Source of the DNA: Steromphala cineraria
Lineage: Eukaryota > Mollusca > Gastropoda > Trochida > Trochidae
Assembly: GCA_916613615.1 (NCBI GenBank)
Contig: OU744732.1
Span: 53,793,727 to 53,857,726 of the forward strand
DNA length: 64,000 nucleotides
Reading direction: 5' to 3'
Shown: positions 12,101 through 27,100 of the stretch, in pieces
How positions within the stretch are numbered: the stretch's first letter is position 1
Layout of the letters: every line of letters begins with the position of its first letter
Notes under the pieces: generated by a model
Seen by the model: the letters and a program-made list of their open reading frames with translations, nothing else
Database searches by the model: none
What the model was told of the DNA's origin: nothing
Made by a program: the position numbers and the translations under genes

Positions 12101-15100
12101 ATATCAGGCAGATGAAAAATTCCATTATTTCATGGGTCATCATAGTGACTTTGAAGTACTTACTTCAACAAACAGCTTGCATGTGAAGCTTATTTAATTA
12201 TTAAAAACTAAAATATCCATTAAGTGTCGTTTGATGACATTATATATCATATGGCGTGATAGATAAAGTTGTGGTAAACTCTTTCTGTTGAAAATATGTT
12301 ATTTTTTTAATTTTACATTTAAGAGAAGTTATTAAATCACTTGAATACTAAATGACCAGTTGATTTCAATTTTTGTTCTTTCTTTTGTGAATACCTTATT
12401 AAATTTTCAATTTGTCACCTATATGTTAGATTAGATTACCTGAATCCTATTTGAGCATTTAGTTGTAATTTGACGCCAAAATCAACAGTAATAAGAATAT
12501 CAAATTCATAAGAAGAAACAAATTTATTTTACAAAAACATAACTGTTCACTTCAATTAACAACATATTGTAGCAGAAATGATAAATAAATCCCCAAAAAG
12601 AAATATTGGATTCAAACTGACCTTATATACAATTTTTAAGTGTAAGTATCAGATTTAAATATAGACAATGAGAGAATAAATAATATATAAAGAACAGGCC
12701 AATAAGGTAATCAATATATAGATGTGTGAACTGTTGACCCCTTTAATAAATATTCATAACGAACAAATGTGCCTATGATCAACATGAATAGTCTACATTG
12801 GCAACAGCTGATCTTCTCCACATCAACGGACATGCATGACACTGCATTCTGAACCAGCTGGGATGTTATTTTCATCTGATCGCCAAGGAAATATCTTTTA
12901 ATATTACATGAGCAAGCTTGTGATATCGTTGTCGTCGTAACGCATCGTTACCGTTTTGTATGATAGAATTTAGTACTTTTGTCTCATTAATTTGTTACCT
13001 AATGTCCCTTGATCTCCTTAGAACTCTCTATGCCATTAAATTTTCATGTTTGAGATAGAAATGCAATGCAAGTATAATAGTGACAGGAAATGATAGTATT
13101 TGAACATCTACAATGTACTAGTATTACTAAAATATGAAATATGATATTACTATGTAGGAATGAAATGTTTATCATTAATCAGAGAATTTAGAGTAGATAC
13201 ATTTAGTTTTAAAATTATTTGAAATTAATATATATCATTTATGTATTTTTTTATGTTACATGCAAGTTTGAAACATTTTTTAGATTTAAATCCACACAAG
13301 TGAACATAATGCAACGGAAAAAAGAAGGATATAACTGCATATTGAATTTTTTACTTTTATCTCAAATTTAGCCCATTGACTATAAAAGATGCCAATGTAT
13401 TACATAGCTTTCAGTTTCATATGCTTTAAAGGGGCAGTAGCACGTTTTTAGGGGGAATATAACTTGATGTCAGGAAAATGAAAATTGATGGTTGCAATTG
13501 AAAGACAATGTATTTAAAGTAACTGGAGCAGTAATAATTCAAATATGTAATGTAAAGTTTAGCCATGCCATTTCTTTTTCTAACAAAAACTGAATTAAAG
13601 GTGTTCACATAAAATGGCCGCCAATGGATTTTATGTGAATCTTCATACTTTGTCCTCTGACTATGGATGATTGGCTTGTGTAATGAGATTTCTGACACTG
13701 TCAAAATAATACATTTATCATTAACTTACAATTATCAGTAAAAATTTGAAAATATGAAATTATCAAAAAACGTGCTACTGCCCCTTTAAGGGGGCTTCAT
13801 TGCCATGCAAATTTGTAAATCTATTGAATCTGCAACAACCTGAAAATGTCATTGAAGAAGTGAAATAGAAAGTTTTCCAAATGGGGGGTTCAAACCCCTA
13901 AAACTCCATTCCTTGTTGGATCTGTCACTATCCCACTCCCTCATAACCATCAACTATTTTGATTTCTTCTAGTATACCTAGAGTAAAAACTGTTGATGTT
14001 CGAATAAGGAAGAATTCTATGGATGTCTGAACTTCTTTATTACAAGAGTGCATCATTTTGGTGTAGATACTAACACTGTTTTAACCGTTTCAACCATTCT
14101 TGATGTAGACAGTAACATCGTTATCACCACTTCGACCGTTGCTGGATGTTCAACCACCAAGAACCGTACCCTCTTGAATTGGCCCCCTATGAATAAATCC
14201 ATCACAATGACACAACCCTTCCCCACCTAACCAGCCCTTTGTTTGTCAACTTGAGTGCTGTTTACCCCAATATGTACCTGGTACCCTTACTCATAAAAAC
14301 TACTACACATACTCCTGTATTAGGTTAGATCTGCCCCTTACAAGAGTTCATTAATTCTTGTTTGGTTAGCAACTGGAGATAATGGCAATGTTAGAAGATA
14401 ATCACTTTATCTCATAAACACAATCTTCCCGGGATCAGAGGTCACAGAGGTCGGTGTGTGTTTGATTTGACTTAACATGCCTGTTTAGTGATTAAGAGAT
14501 CTAGCTTATGCTTGAAAACAGAAGATGTAATCCTACAAGATGAGTTAATTGTGTATGACCATTCCTGAAGAACTAACTATCAGGAATCGACTACCAGGAA
14601 TTACCATCTGAAAATTAAAGAGTAGTAGGATGGCAGAGATATTTAGGGGTTTCGATGAGAGTTTTGATCCTCACTTCATTAAAATTTAGGCAAGTTCAAA
14701 TCACTTGATGCAAGAAGTTTGAAGCATATTTCACTTAAATCACAAAATATTTTCAATATTTTGCTAAATTCTCAACGAACAAATACATCACAATAATTGT
14801 CTAAAGGATATTTCACCGGGGCAAAATCCTCCTAAAAACGTGAAGCTGATGAGATGGCTATTCTTGTAATAAATTTTGTTCCTAAGGGCCCTGAACCTTC
14901 TTAAAACCAGCTTCTATTGCCAAATCTTCTGAAATGTAAACAGAGCCTTCTGTCTCAGATAACAAGGGTCCATAAATTTAAACTGATCCTCTTTTAATTG
15001 GTCAAAGTAAGATAGCAGAGATAACGCCAGTTTCAGAAACCTGTTTATGGCCTTTGGGGTTGTAATTTTGATTCCATTGAAATTAACCAGAACAGTTTAA

Positions 15101-18100
15101 ACTTGCTTCAATTTATCATTAAATGGGGAAAAACTCAAATGTTAATATCTATAGTGCCAAAAGATTGAAATTAGTCTTTAAATAGTAAATAGTCCCTTTA
15201 GGGAGTTTCAACATCTACATAATTGAAAATTCATTTTTTTTCTTCGAAAAATTGTCGAAAATCACATGCAAATTTATTTATTATGTTGACAAGCACTTTA
15301 TCAGTTAAAATTTCATTTTAGAAAAACAACCTTTGGTTTTTTAAATTGTCTTAAATTCTAGAAACTGGTGGATTAAAAGTACCAATTCACAAGGACCAAA
15401 ACCATCACCCTGCAATGTTCCTACTATAAAGATTGATCAATTGATTCACATAACTGTCCCGACCGGCTATATGAAGAGATGGACAGTATCATGCAAATAT
15501 GTTGCAAATGTGATCTGATTGATAAATCAAGTCAACATGTTAAAAGCATTACCATAATTAAGCATGATTAGAGACAAGAATGCCTAAATCCCAGTACAAC
15601 AATTATTTCAATCGGAAGACAGCTTGATGCAAATATCGAGGCCACATTTCGATAGATCCTAAATTAGTTCTGATCTCCAGGACAGACAGGGTCCCTTATA
15701 GGACTAGTTTAGTCCCTTTAGGACCCTTAAGCAAGACCCAGTAATACTGTATGGTTTCTGAAAATGCAAATGGACAACCAAAGCTGGCATGTATCAACCA
15801 TAAAGGCAGGACGGCTAAGCATCATCTGTATTATGGCTAGTTCCAGTGGCACCATCAGACCAGAAGCTCTTAGATGAGATGCACTGGATTAGTTTATCTA
15901 GACATTTCATGTTATCAGACACAAGCCTGGAATAGGATAGTATTTAGTAGCCATCATCAACCGTAATGATAGTATCGATGACCAACTGTATCGTCAAATG
16001 ACAACATAAATTAGTAATGAATATTGTCATTGAATACCAGTATCAATAATTCAAAGGAGTTTGAAGCAACATCAGCAACTCTACAAGCTCTGTGGCAAGC
16101 ATTAACATGAAAAGATTGGACACCATGGCTTCTTAAAGATCCTGATTCGATCTCAGCTTAATAAACTTTAATTCAAAAGACACACTGGTAAAAGCGTATT
16201 CCTGATTTGATCTCTGCTTCAACCAGAAGATTTTAATTCATAAGACACACTGGGAAAAACATATTTCTGACATGATCTTAACTTCAACCAATAGACCACA
16301 CTGGGAAAAATTTTCATTGTCATAATTTGGACCATACCCTCTGTAATAGTTCAAATTTGTGTACTTTCTTGGTCTTCATTATTAAACATCAATGAACTAA
16401 GTGTGCATTCTAACTCCCATAGACTCATCTGATGAACACACCGAAGTAGGGTCCACAATTCACAACCATTCAAACATTCATCCACACAGCAATAGAGCAT
16501 TCAAAATCAACCACGAAAAATCTCTTTAATTCCATCAACTAGATTCATCAAAGGAAATAATCAACAATCAAACACCACCAATCATCAACCATCATTCAAA
16601 CAACCACCTATTACTCTACCACTCATCTGATCATTACACTGGATTGGAGAGTCAAAAATCAACATTCAACCAAAAACATTCATCTCACTCAACCACAAGA
16701 AAAAAGTTATTCAAGAATCATTCAACCGTTACCTAAGTACCAACAGACTCATCTAATAGTAAATGAAGAAAAGAGAATTCAAAATCAATAATCAATAATC
16801 AATAATCAATCCAATAAACAATCATTCAACCATCACTCAACCAGCAGAAAAAGTTATTCAAAGATCATTCAAAGATCATTCAAAGATCATTCAAAGATCA
16901 TTCAAAGATCATTTTAAGATCATTCAGCTTTAGCCCAAAAACCAACAGACTCATTTGATAGTAAATGATGGACAGCGAATTCAAAATCAGCAATCAATCC
17001 AATAACCAATCATTCAACCATCAACAAATTCATCTAACAAGCCTTCAAGCAACACAAGATACAGTATCAACCATCAATGGACTCCCTGTAGCTCAGCAAG
17101 ACAAGGGACACCATCAACCATCAATTGACTCCCTGTACATCAGCAACACAAGATACAGTATCAACCATCAATGGACTCCCTGTACATCAGCAATACAAGA
17201 GACCAGAAAGATCAAACCAAGATGGTCTCTGATGCTCCTACTAGAATATCAGTCATGTTATCTGAGCAGCCTTCATCCTGACATTTATGGTCTGCATTTA
17301 ACGATGATAAATTGTAGCCTTTATACGAGCCATAAACCACAAGGATAGAGGCCAATTTGGAGAATTATTTTGATTAACTCCCGCTGCAGTCATCACAAAC
17401 ACTGGCATGTTTACCAAGCAACTGCCACTGCTATTATAGCCTTCTGTCCACTATAAACTAACTGTCTGTGAGATGAATTGGAGTTGGTTTATATCTGCTC
17501 CCTGAAATATTTTACCCTATTTGTCTTTTGGTCTAAAATGCCTGATTGGGCTACACTTTTGCAGCAACACATCCGGGGAATTTGAAAATTTAAAGATGGG
17601 TTGGGGGGTGGGTGGTAACCTCTGAAAAGGCTGAGTTTCATACTGGGGATTTGCACCTTTTGAAAGTGTTTATGATTTGCAAGATTTGAATTTTTTGTTT
17701 ATTCTTATACTACATGCAGGTCAACAAAGGTTTGTAATAGGGTCAAGTGGACCTCATTTCTCCTCAGACATCATACCCTACATTGAACCACTTCATGTGA
17801 CTACTTTGAGGTTCATTTCCTGTTCAACTGCAGTGGGCTGATATACAATTGTAGATAGTGTCTGTGTTGCGATATCGAAAAAGGGTTGATTTTGTTTTCG
17901 TATGGATATTCTCCAGAGGGCTCAGGGAGGTTAGAGCCCCCTCCACAACCCTCTTTTAAGATTTTTTTAAGTTTTCCACTCTTCAAAATGTGAATCCCCA
18001 TTCCCCTGATATAAAAATTCATGAATCTGCCATTGATGTCTATAATTCTTCAGGGACATGCTTTTTATTCTTTGACATTTGATGCATGTGTTTTGCTGCA

Positions 18101-21100
18101 TTTATACAAATATATAAAAATAAACAAAAAGATTTATGCATGATCGTGAAATTTAATTTCTTGGTCTCGTCCTGTTTGAAAACTACACTCAAAAGTTTGA
18201 ATTCAACATCAGCAAAATCAAGAAAATGGATTTTCAGAGGTCAAAAAATATTTTGAAAAATTCAGTCAAATAAATCCTGCAAATTTGAACAAACTAATAC
18301 TAGATATTAAAGCCCAATAAATCATCTTACGAGGCTCAAAATGGAAGCCTTGTGACAATTCACTCAGTGAAATTATATTGATTTTACTGCAACATCGATT
18401 TTTCCACGAGGCAATTTTCAAAAACTTTTATAAAGAAGGTCTCGCAGCGGCGTCATATCCAGTGATGAATTCCTTGGCCTTTCAGAGTCTGACACCATAG
18501 ATTAGACCTGCACACAAGCTTAGATTCCTCTATTACACCGGCTTGCCTGACTTCAGTGAAGCACAACTAGTGATCCGCCCTTACAAAGTGCGACATTATT
18601 ACCCACAGCTCACGGGGACCTTCATGACGTCAAACCAGCAATTTTCCGCTGAGATCTTTTCAAATGGAAAATTGAAAATTTCAATCCTTGGCCATACTTT
18701 CTGATGCTCACGTAAGGCTGTGCATGTCACTTTCCACAAATTGTTATCTTATTTTCATATCAAGAGCTTTTTACTTGACGTCTGCTGAATAGAATTTAAA
18801 CATGCTCAGGCAAATTGGTCAAAACAGATTTTACATTTTAGGACCAAAGTATTGATTTTAAGGCCCAGGGTTGAGGATTCTGGAGGGTTTCACAGTACAT
18901 TACTAAGAGACATCACCATAACGGCGGATGAAGGAATTGTAGAGGAGGTATTTTCACATATTGAAAAATAAGTTGTGTTTGAGGTTATAGTCACTGTATG
19001 TATATAAAATTACCCTAAGACTGCATAAACCTTAGGTAACCAAGACGACATTCAAAATAAACCAACTGTTGAAAACACACGATGACACATTTCATTCAGT
19101 TAATGGCATTTTCACACCATAAATGAATGGATTTTTATCATTATCACTGATCTAAAATCTATTATATATTTTGTTCATACAAATAATAATCATTGCCATA
19201 CAAGAATGTATTTCACACTGAAACATTGATATTGACTATGTGCCTATGTGTCACAAGCACGGTCTATTGAAAAGATTTTTTTATATTAATATAAATGTCG
19301 ATTAGGCACCTCACCCCCTCTGAAGCAGCCAATGCAGACAACATTCAAATGCAACATGATTGGCTCTGATAGAAGCATATCTCTCATTTACATACATATG
19401 TTGACATTTCACACCTTGAATGCCAAGAAAACTCCCTGTATGAGAGCAAAACCTTAAATTTATTTCATACTCATACAAAGATAAAGCCCAAGAATAAACC
19501 TGTAGACCTCCAGACAACACACGAATGCAACAACGTGACTAGCCTAGACCAAGACGTGTCTCACTGTATGACCCCCAACTGTGTGATAACTTGATAAGCG
19601 GATGGGACATAGACAATCAATATGAGTTGACAGGTCAACTGATTCAAGTGAATAATACATTTATACCATCCTGTGTCAGCTTGTGACACAATGTGGCCTT
19701 ATCAACAGCTAGGGGTCTGTCTTTGTTATCAGCAGCTGAAATACATTTGTATCAGTACACCAACCCTCTGTGATTGCTTGTTACACAAGATTGTTGCAAT
19801 ATGATGTGCAAGCAATGTCTTGAACTGTATGATAAAAACTACCCTGTAACTGGAGGGGAAGAGAAGGGGGCGGGGAGGTGGAGATGGAATTTGAATCTGG
19901 TACAACATTGTACAACATTTGTATCAGTACACCAACCCTCTGTGGTAGCTTGTTACACAACATTGTTGCAATATGGAGTGCTGGCAATTTCTTGATCTGT
20001 AAGATTAGACTTCCAAGTAACTGGAGGGGTAGAGAAGGGTGCAGGGGAGGGGGAGATGGATTTTGAATCTGCTACAAAGTGTGATTTGTATCAGTACACC
20101 AACCCTCTGTGCTTGCTTGTTACACAACATTGTTGCAATATGGAGTGCTGGCAATTTCTTGATCTGTAAGATTAGACTTCCAAGTAACTGGAGGGGTAGA
20201 GAAGGGTGCAGGGGAGGGGGAGATGGATTTTGAATCTGCTACAAAGTGTGATTTGTATCAGTACACCAACCCTCTGTGGTTGCTTGTTACACAATTTTGT
20301 TGCAATATGGTAATATGGCAATGTCTTGAACTGTATGATAAGACTTCGATGGAGAGAGAGGGGGGTATTGGTGGTGTTTGAGTATGGTACAACATTGTTG
20401 CAGTGTGCTTTACAGGCAACTTCATGCGTGATAAAATTGGGAGTTTAATGCAGTTTTTGGGCAATATAACCACCATAAGCAGCTGAGTCAACTCAACGAA
20501 CTTAACGTTCATTTATTAAAGGACGAAGGCAATTGATTCTTACACAATATTGTCTCATATCTTCTGAAAGTTTCTAGTTTTTGCCATTGAGGGCCTAACT
20601 TTCTGATTCTGTGGTTTGAGAGCTTTGAACATGGTAAAAATGAAGCAACCTTAAGAAATTTTTTGAAAAAATGTTGTAGACCAAAGAGGGGAAAAGAATT
20701 GACAAAATGCAGAAAGAATACAATAAACCAGTATTTCAGAACCTTGTAAGTTAAGCCATATATGAGGTGTGGAGAGAAATATTTCAAAGATTAACTTTAG
20801 TCTACACTACACATCAGCCCTTATCTTTGAACTCAAACACAGTGCAGAGGTCCGGCCCATGCTGAGAGACTCTATCATCCAGGACTAAGTTTGGCATAAC
20901 AGGCTCCTGTGGTCACTTTCCTGCTGGGTTTGAATCCACTATGGAACCATATATCATGGTCTCAGCTGTCACTTGTTCTACCATACTTCCTCCCCCATGG
21001 CTAAAGTAGCCTTTTCTTGCCCTGGTGTAGATAAGAAACAACCAGTAGCTCTGTCTAGCTCTTAGAGACAAGTCAGCCATCAATCAGTCCTCATCATTAT

Positions 21101-24100
21101 CACTGGCATGCCTCTCGCTGCTGGTCTTAATGGTCTGGAATCAAGGAGTCTGTCTTCCTGGTACTCATGTCTAATTAAGACCAAAATCTTGAGAATGGCG
21201 CGATACAAAAGAGGTTTGGGTCTGTATTGTCTAAATGTCTCTCTTACAAAAGACCAAAATTTTGAGAATTGCTTGGGTGTTGGGTGTTTTAGTCTGACTG
21301 ATGAAATGGTCAATAAAACTAAAATTTTCAAAATAATGAAAAGGTGAGTCTGACTAAGTTTTCTTCATGTTCAGACCTGAAATTGAGCTCTCAAGTCTTC
21401 TTATAGACTTGATTAGGCTTTTATCTTGATTTAGGGTCTGGCTTACAGATTATGTGTTTATGTCTGTCTTTCCATCTGTATATCCATCAAATTCAAGATG
21501 CAATTATCTATCATTCTTTAAAAAGTTTGAAATCGAGTTAAAAAGTTATTGAGTCAAACACCAAACTCAGGGTGACATCTTTCAAAAAGTTGAAAGTCCC
21601 TGTGCAAACATCAAACTCTAGTCGACATCTTACAGGAATTATTTCTTGTCTTCAACATTCACAAGTCAAAAAGTTTCCAAAAGTCAGGTCAGCTTCACAC
21701 TGCTCAAGTTAAAATTGAGTTACAAAGTCTCTAAAGCATCTTCTCAAAGCTCAAGATGACATCCTCAGATAAATTCCTCAAAATCACTCTCCATTACCAC
21801 AAGCAGACAAGACATATGGCTTTCCTAACAACTATAAAGAGGGTCTGGACAGAAGTGAACCTCTGTCATCAATACCGTCCATGATATGTCTGGTATTCTC
21901 ACAAAGCTGGGATTAGTTGTCCGGCAGCCATTACCTGAACAAGCAGACCAAGTAATGACCCATGTCCAGCAGGACACTGACCACTGGGAATTCTCAGGCC
22001 ATCAAACGTCTAAACATATTAGTATAACATGTCTTGGTTTAGGAATCGGTGTCTGTGGTTGTTGGCGTTTGAAATCTGACCTCTTCTACTTAGCAGGAAT
22101 ATCTCTGGATAAATGGTTGCTGAGGATAAACCAGTAATTAATAGGCTTCATAATAAGCTTGTGGTCATTTAGAGGAAACAACCACATGCTTTGCCTTAAT
22201 TGGTCATTTAGAAGACGTTTTAGCTATTTAAATGAATTTATATAATCTGATGAGGTCATGCTTATAAATTATCTGTTGTCTGCTGGATTGAGAACATATA
22301 CTGCACAAAACAAGTTTTAAAATATTGTAAATTGTCATAATTGATTTTTCATCAGATGGTCAATGTAGATATATAGGTATGTCATTATTTATTATTTCAT
22401 AATTTCGATATATTCCATTTTTTTTAGAAAAAGTTTTAGCTTTTTTGCAATGAAGGCACTTTAACATACCCGGTAGTTTGTTTGGGATGGGTTTTTTTGT
22501 TGAGGAATAAAGAACATATATTATCTTAATTGGTCATTTCAATGAGGTCACTGAAAGGTCGTTAATCAATCAATTGATCAATCAACTATATTTTAATTAA
22601 AAATTGGCACAAAGGAACAGTCAAGTTTATATATTTGTATATTGTCTATTTGTTCTTTGCAGTACATTGTGACATTGGACACATACATATTGTAACGGCA
22701 ATCATGTATCGCCTCATACTATTTTTTTATAGCGGTATTCATATAACTTCATTGTCTTAGAGTTACTCTCCTTATCAAAATATGGACGACAGGATGTAAA
22801 GCACATGGTTGCCGCACGTAACCATGGTGTTCAAGAAGTTGAAAACTTTGGTTGAGCTTGTACTGGATTTGTATTGGATGATCTTATCAACAACTTCTGT
22901 ATTGCATATCATGTAAACTATGGAACGATGAAGAATATACCGATGAACTTTAATAGGACGTTATCTATGAGAGATTTGCATGCAATGGAATGAACATTTA
23001 AAAGTTGCAGAAACCATGCCATTGGTACTTGAATATCGAGCCTAGCAGACAACAGCTATACATATGATATTTTGCAAGGATTGTGTCTCATATGCCCAGT
23101 ATGGATGATTGACAGTAATTATTGTGCTGAACATAGATGTTTTTAACAAGAAATGGAAATGAAATATATTTCTCTGTCTGTATTTTGATTATGGTATTTT
23201 TGTTCCTTTTGTTTGACTTTTGAAATAATCAAAAATATTTCCTTATTGGATTTTCAAAATGTCATTCAAGGAAGTCAAAAAAATTAATAGGTACCATAAA
23301 GCAGAAAAATAGTCTAGATAAATGATATAAAATTTGGGAGTAAATATTTCTTTATGAAACAACAAGCATCCCCTTTAATAACGAATATGGCGGATAACAA
23401 TAACTAAATTGCCTCACTCACTGGAAACACATGCACTACACAGGTGCAGCAATTTGAGACAATATATACCGTATTCGTCCTATTAAGCGCCCCCTCCCTA
23501 ATAAGCGCCCCCTATTACAAATTTCCATATAACAGAGCGCCCCCCTAGCCTCCCCTTCATACGTAAAATGGCCTACCTCTACTGCTTTTCCAATAGTTTT
23601 AGTTTATCCAGGCCTGTGAATGTGTAGTTGCACTGAATTTCACCGATCGACCTACTTTCATTCTCGTTTAGAATCCCGACAAGTGCTAGTTTCGCTTGTC
23701 TATAACGTATTCCTAATAAGCGCCCCCCCCTTTCTGGGGTATCCTAATAAGCGCCCCCTTTGGATTTTTTTAAGCTAAGCGCCCGGGGCGCTTAATAGGA
23801 CGAATACGGTAGTCAGAATCTATTTAATCTGTCTCGACAGTGCTTTTATATATCACTTACCTACTAGACTGGGTGTGATATGAGTCTATATCACGCTATG
23901 TCAGGTATCGGGGTCACAGTGACATGACATAAAACTGCTAATTTGCCATCTTTTATCTAATCACCGCACATCATGTGATGTGATTTTTAAACCAATGTCG
24001 CGACAACCTTTGGCGATCACGTTTCAAGATATGTTAGCACGACTTCTGTAATAACGAACTTAATTACATTGAAAACTCCAATTTTATTTATATAGCTTGA

Positions 24101-27100
24101 TTTTCAAATTGACAATGAACAGACACACATTGATATCATATGATATCACTGGCAACTCATATTCATCCACATCATATTCATTTTGGTATTTCAAATTATT
24201 CGAACAAACTTCAACATTTGAATAAGCTACTCGAAGAAATTTCCTTATCATAATATATCTAAAATTGTTCAAAATAAATTAAAAATGCATATTTTTAGCT
24301 TACATGTAATTCATATCAACAGCTAGAGATAACAATGTAGAATAATGTTTAAATAAAAATTATCAAAAACAGAAAAGTGGACAAAAAAATCCAGTGGCGC
24401 CCTTAAACTAGAGATTATGTTTCTGAAGTGTCTTAGGTTCCAACCATTTTTTATCTCATACACAGGCAAGAAGATTGCAATCTGAACGTCTAATGTCAAG
24501 AAATGTCAGCTAAGGCAAATCCTTCTTACGCAGGCACTAGGGTTTGAGAATGGATAATTACAGCCTGCAGACATTGACATTATGAAGCTATAATCCCCTT
24601 GAACAGTTGAGGTGTCGCAAATGTCAAAGGTGGGGCGCTGAAGAACAACGATCTCGTCCAAGAACATATGCACGCAGAGTGAATTTACTCATTTCACTTC
24701 CGAGATATCACCCTCAGGGAACCAAACAAATTTTAAAAATTCAATTTGATAATGAGTTTTGGTATGTCAAAGGGAATGAGTATGAAGTTAGAGTCATATA
24801 TGACATTTTCAACGATGTCAGAATTACTGGTTATTGATGAAAATTATAATTGGAATGCTTATCTGTCATTTTAATGGCTAAAGTTGTACTTGAAAACATG
24901 ACTTTGCAAATGGAATGTGTCTTTTGGTTTAACATAATTTTGCACACTTGTCTGAAACAGAACTATATATTTAGAAACATATGGGAAAGGTTGATTTAAG
25001 TGATGAAATTTTTGGCCGGCATGCATGAATATTTGACTTGCAAATGCCCAAGACTATGACTTGAGTATGTATTCATTATTTAATTAATTCTATTGATAAT
25101 TGGTATGACCAAACAAGTTGTTTCAGATAATTTAAACTTAACTCAGGCACTCATCAAAGTCATATTTTATGAAATAAACTTAATAAATTTAACTAGCAAG
25201 AACAAATATCATAACCTTTCATAAAATACCCTCTTTCAGAAATATCATTATAACAGCACTTTAATGATGTGATATTCAAGTAGTTGACAACTCTTTGCAT
25301 TTATCTCAAGGAAATAAAAATTAATATTTTTATTGCTTTATCATAAATGTTTATGTGAAAAGCACTTTATCTTAACCATTGAATTGAAGAAACTGAAAGT
25401 GGAGGCAAAAGAATTTTGATCTAATTTTATTGCAATATTTTCACAAAAGAATGATGATAGAAAACATTTCTTGAAAAGTTCAGCCAAAGCTTTGGCATTT
25501 TTAGTGAAGTTTGACACCTTAGTATATCAGTACCACTATAGGGTTAATAGTTTTAAGGCTTATGATATCATAATTCATAACTGATATGACATTTATATGG
25601 TTAATGTAAGATCAAGGGTACATTAGTACCAGCATACTTACTAAAGCCGCAACTTTTTAGTTTACAATGTCATAAGTCTTTAATAATCTGACATTTATTG
25701 GGTTATATATGACCCTAAGTTCATATGTAAGGATAGTACTTCAAGGTGTTGTCTAGGTCAAAAGGTTTCACATGTAAATTCATGAAATACCTGTGTGTAT
25801 AATTCGTATAATTATCCACATGTTTATCAATATTTGGGTGGTCTATTACGTTTATTTAGAGTAAAACTAAAAGTACAGGATTTTTGGACATGATGCAAAA
25901 AAACAAGATGGCAGAATGGAAGCCAATTGAACTGTCTCTTTAAAGCTTGATACAAGAAAAGAATAGGTGATTTATCAGGATGATTTATTAAGATGAGAAG
26001 ACTACTAAACCAATATGGACATATCTCGTCATTCATATGGGATCATGAAGGGTAGATAGAATGCAAATTGATGACCGTATGACCATTATTATAACATGCA
26101 TCAGTATTACGTCTCTTGACGTAATGAGCCTACACTAATTCCTCTACTGATAACTAATTGAGTAGGCTTATTGAAATGAAATAATTACGAGATTTTACGA
26201 AGTGTAAAAAGAATTTTCATGAATATGTTATGAAATTTTTCTCAGGTAGGGAAACGAAATGTCAGAGAAATATTTTTATTTCACATATTTGACAATAGAA
26301 GTATCTTTTAAATTCAAAATGCAATGTTTTGATATTTATGTGAGAATCCTTTTTTAAACACTTGACAGTAAAGTTTTTATGTCTTTAAATGTATAAAATT
26401 AATGATCAGATTTTGTTTGAATTTCACAATGATTGTTTTTGTTTTTGTTTCAAGTGTTTCTCAGTTATCTTATGAACTTTTGCTCTTTGTGAAAAATCAA
26501 GGAAAAATGTGCTAACGCATCAATATTTTAGACCGATTCAGGAAAAAGTAAACTATTCCTGATGAAATACAATACTTGCACTAAATCTATTTGTAAGTGG
26601 CCAGTGGAAAATTATTATCAAAGAAACCAAACAAAATACTTATCAATATTTGATGATATAAAGTATGCAAAAGCTCTTTTTTTTAAATACTCCATACTTG
26701 CATTTATTTCAACTATTCTGACAATACTGTAAATATTTTTCTATTATAAATCAAATTCTGACAATTCTCACATTATTTTCTTTAGATCATAACAAAACAT
26801 TATGTTTGAAATGACAAATTTTATTTATTAAAATTTCTCCTGTTGATTAAAAAGCGATATTCACTTTCAAACATGAATAATTTCTAACAAAACTTCAAAT
26901 TTGTTTGAGCCATGAAGTGAAGCAGATATATTTATGACTTTTGCTAGAAGTTTATGTATGAGTAGTCAAATTGGGAGTAGTTGTATTGATATGATACCAT
27001 AGTAATATAAACCAAAGATTTAACAAGCGTAGACACTATCCAGACAGTAAATTCCAAAAGATAGTAAACTCCCAAAGCCAATCTACGCTTTTCCAGAAAG

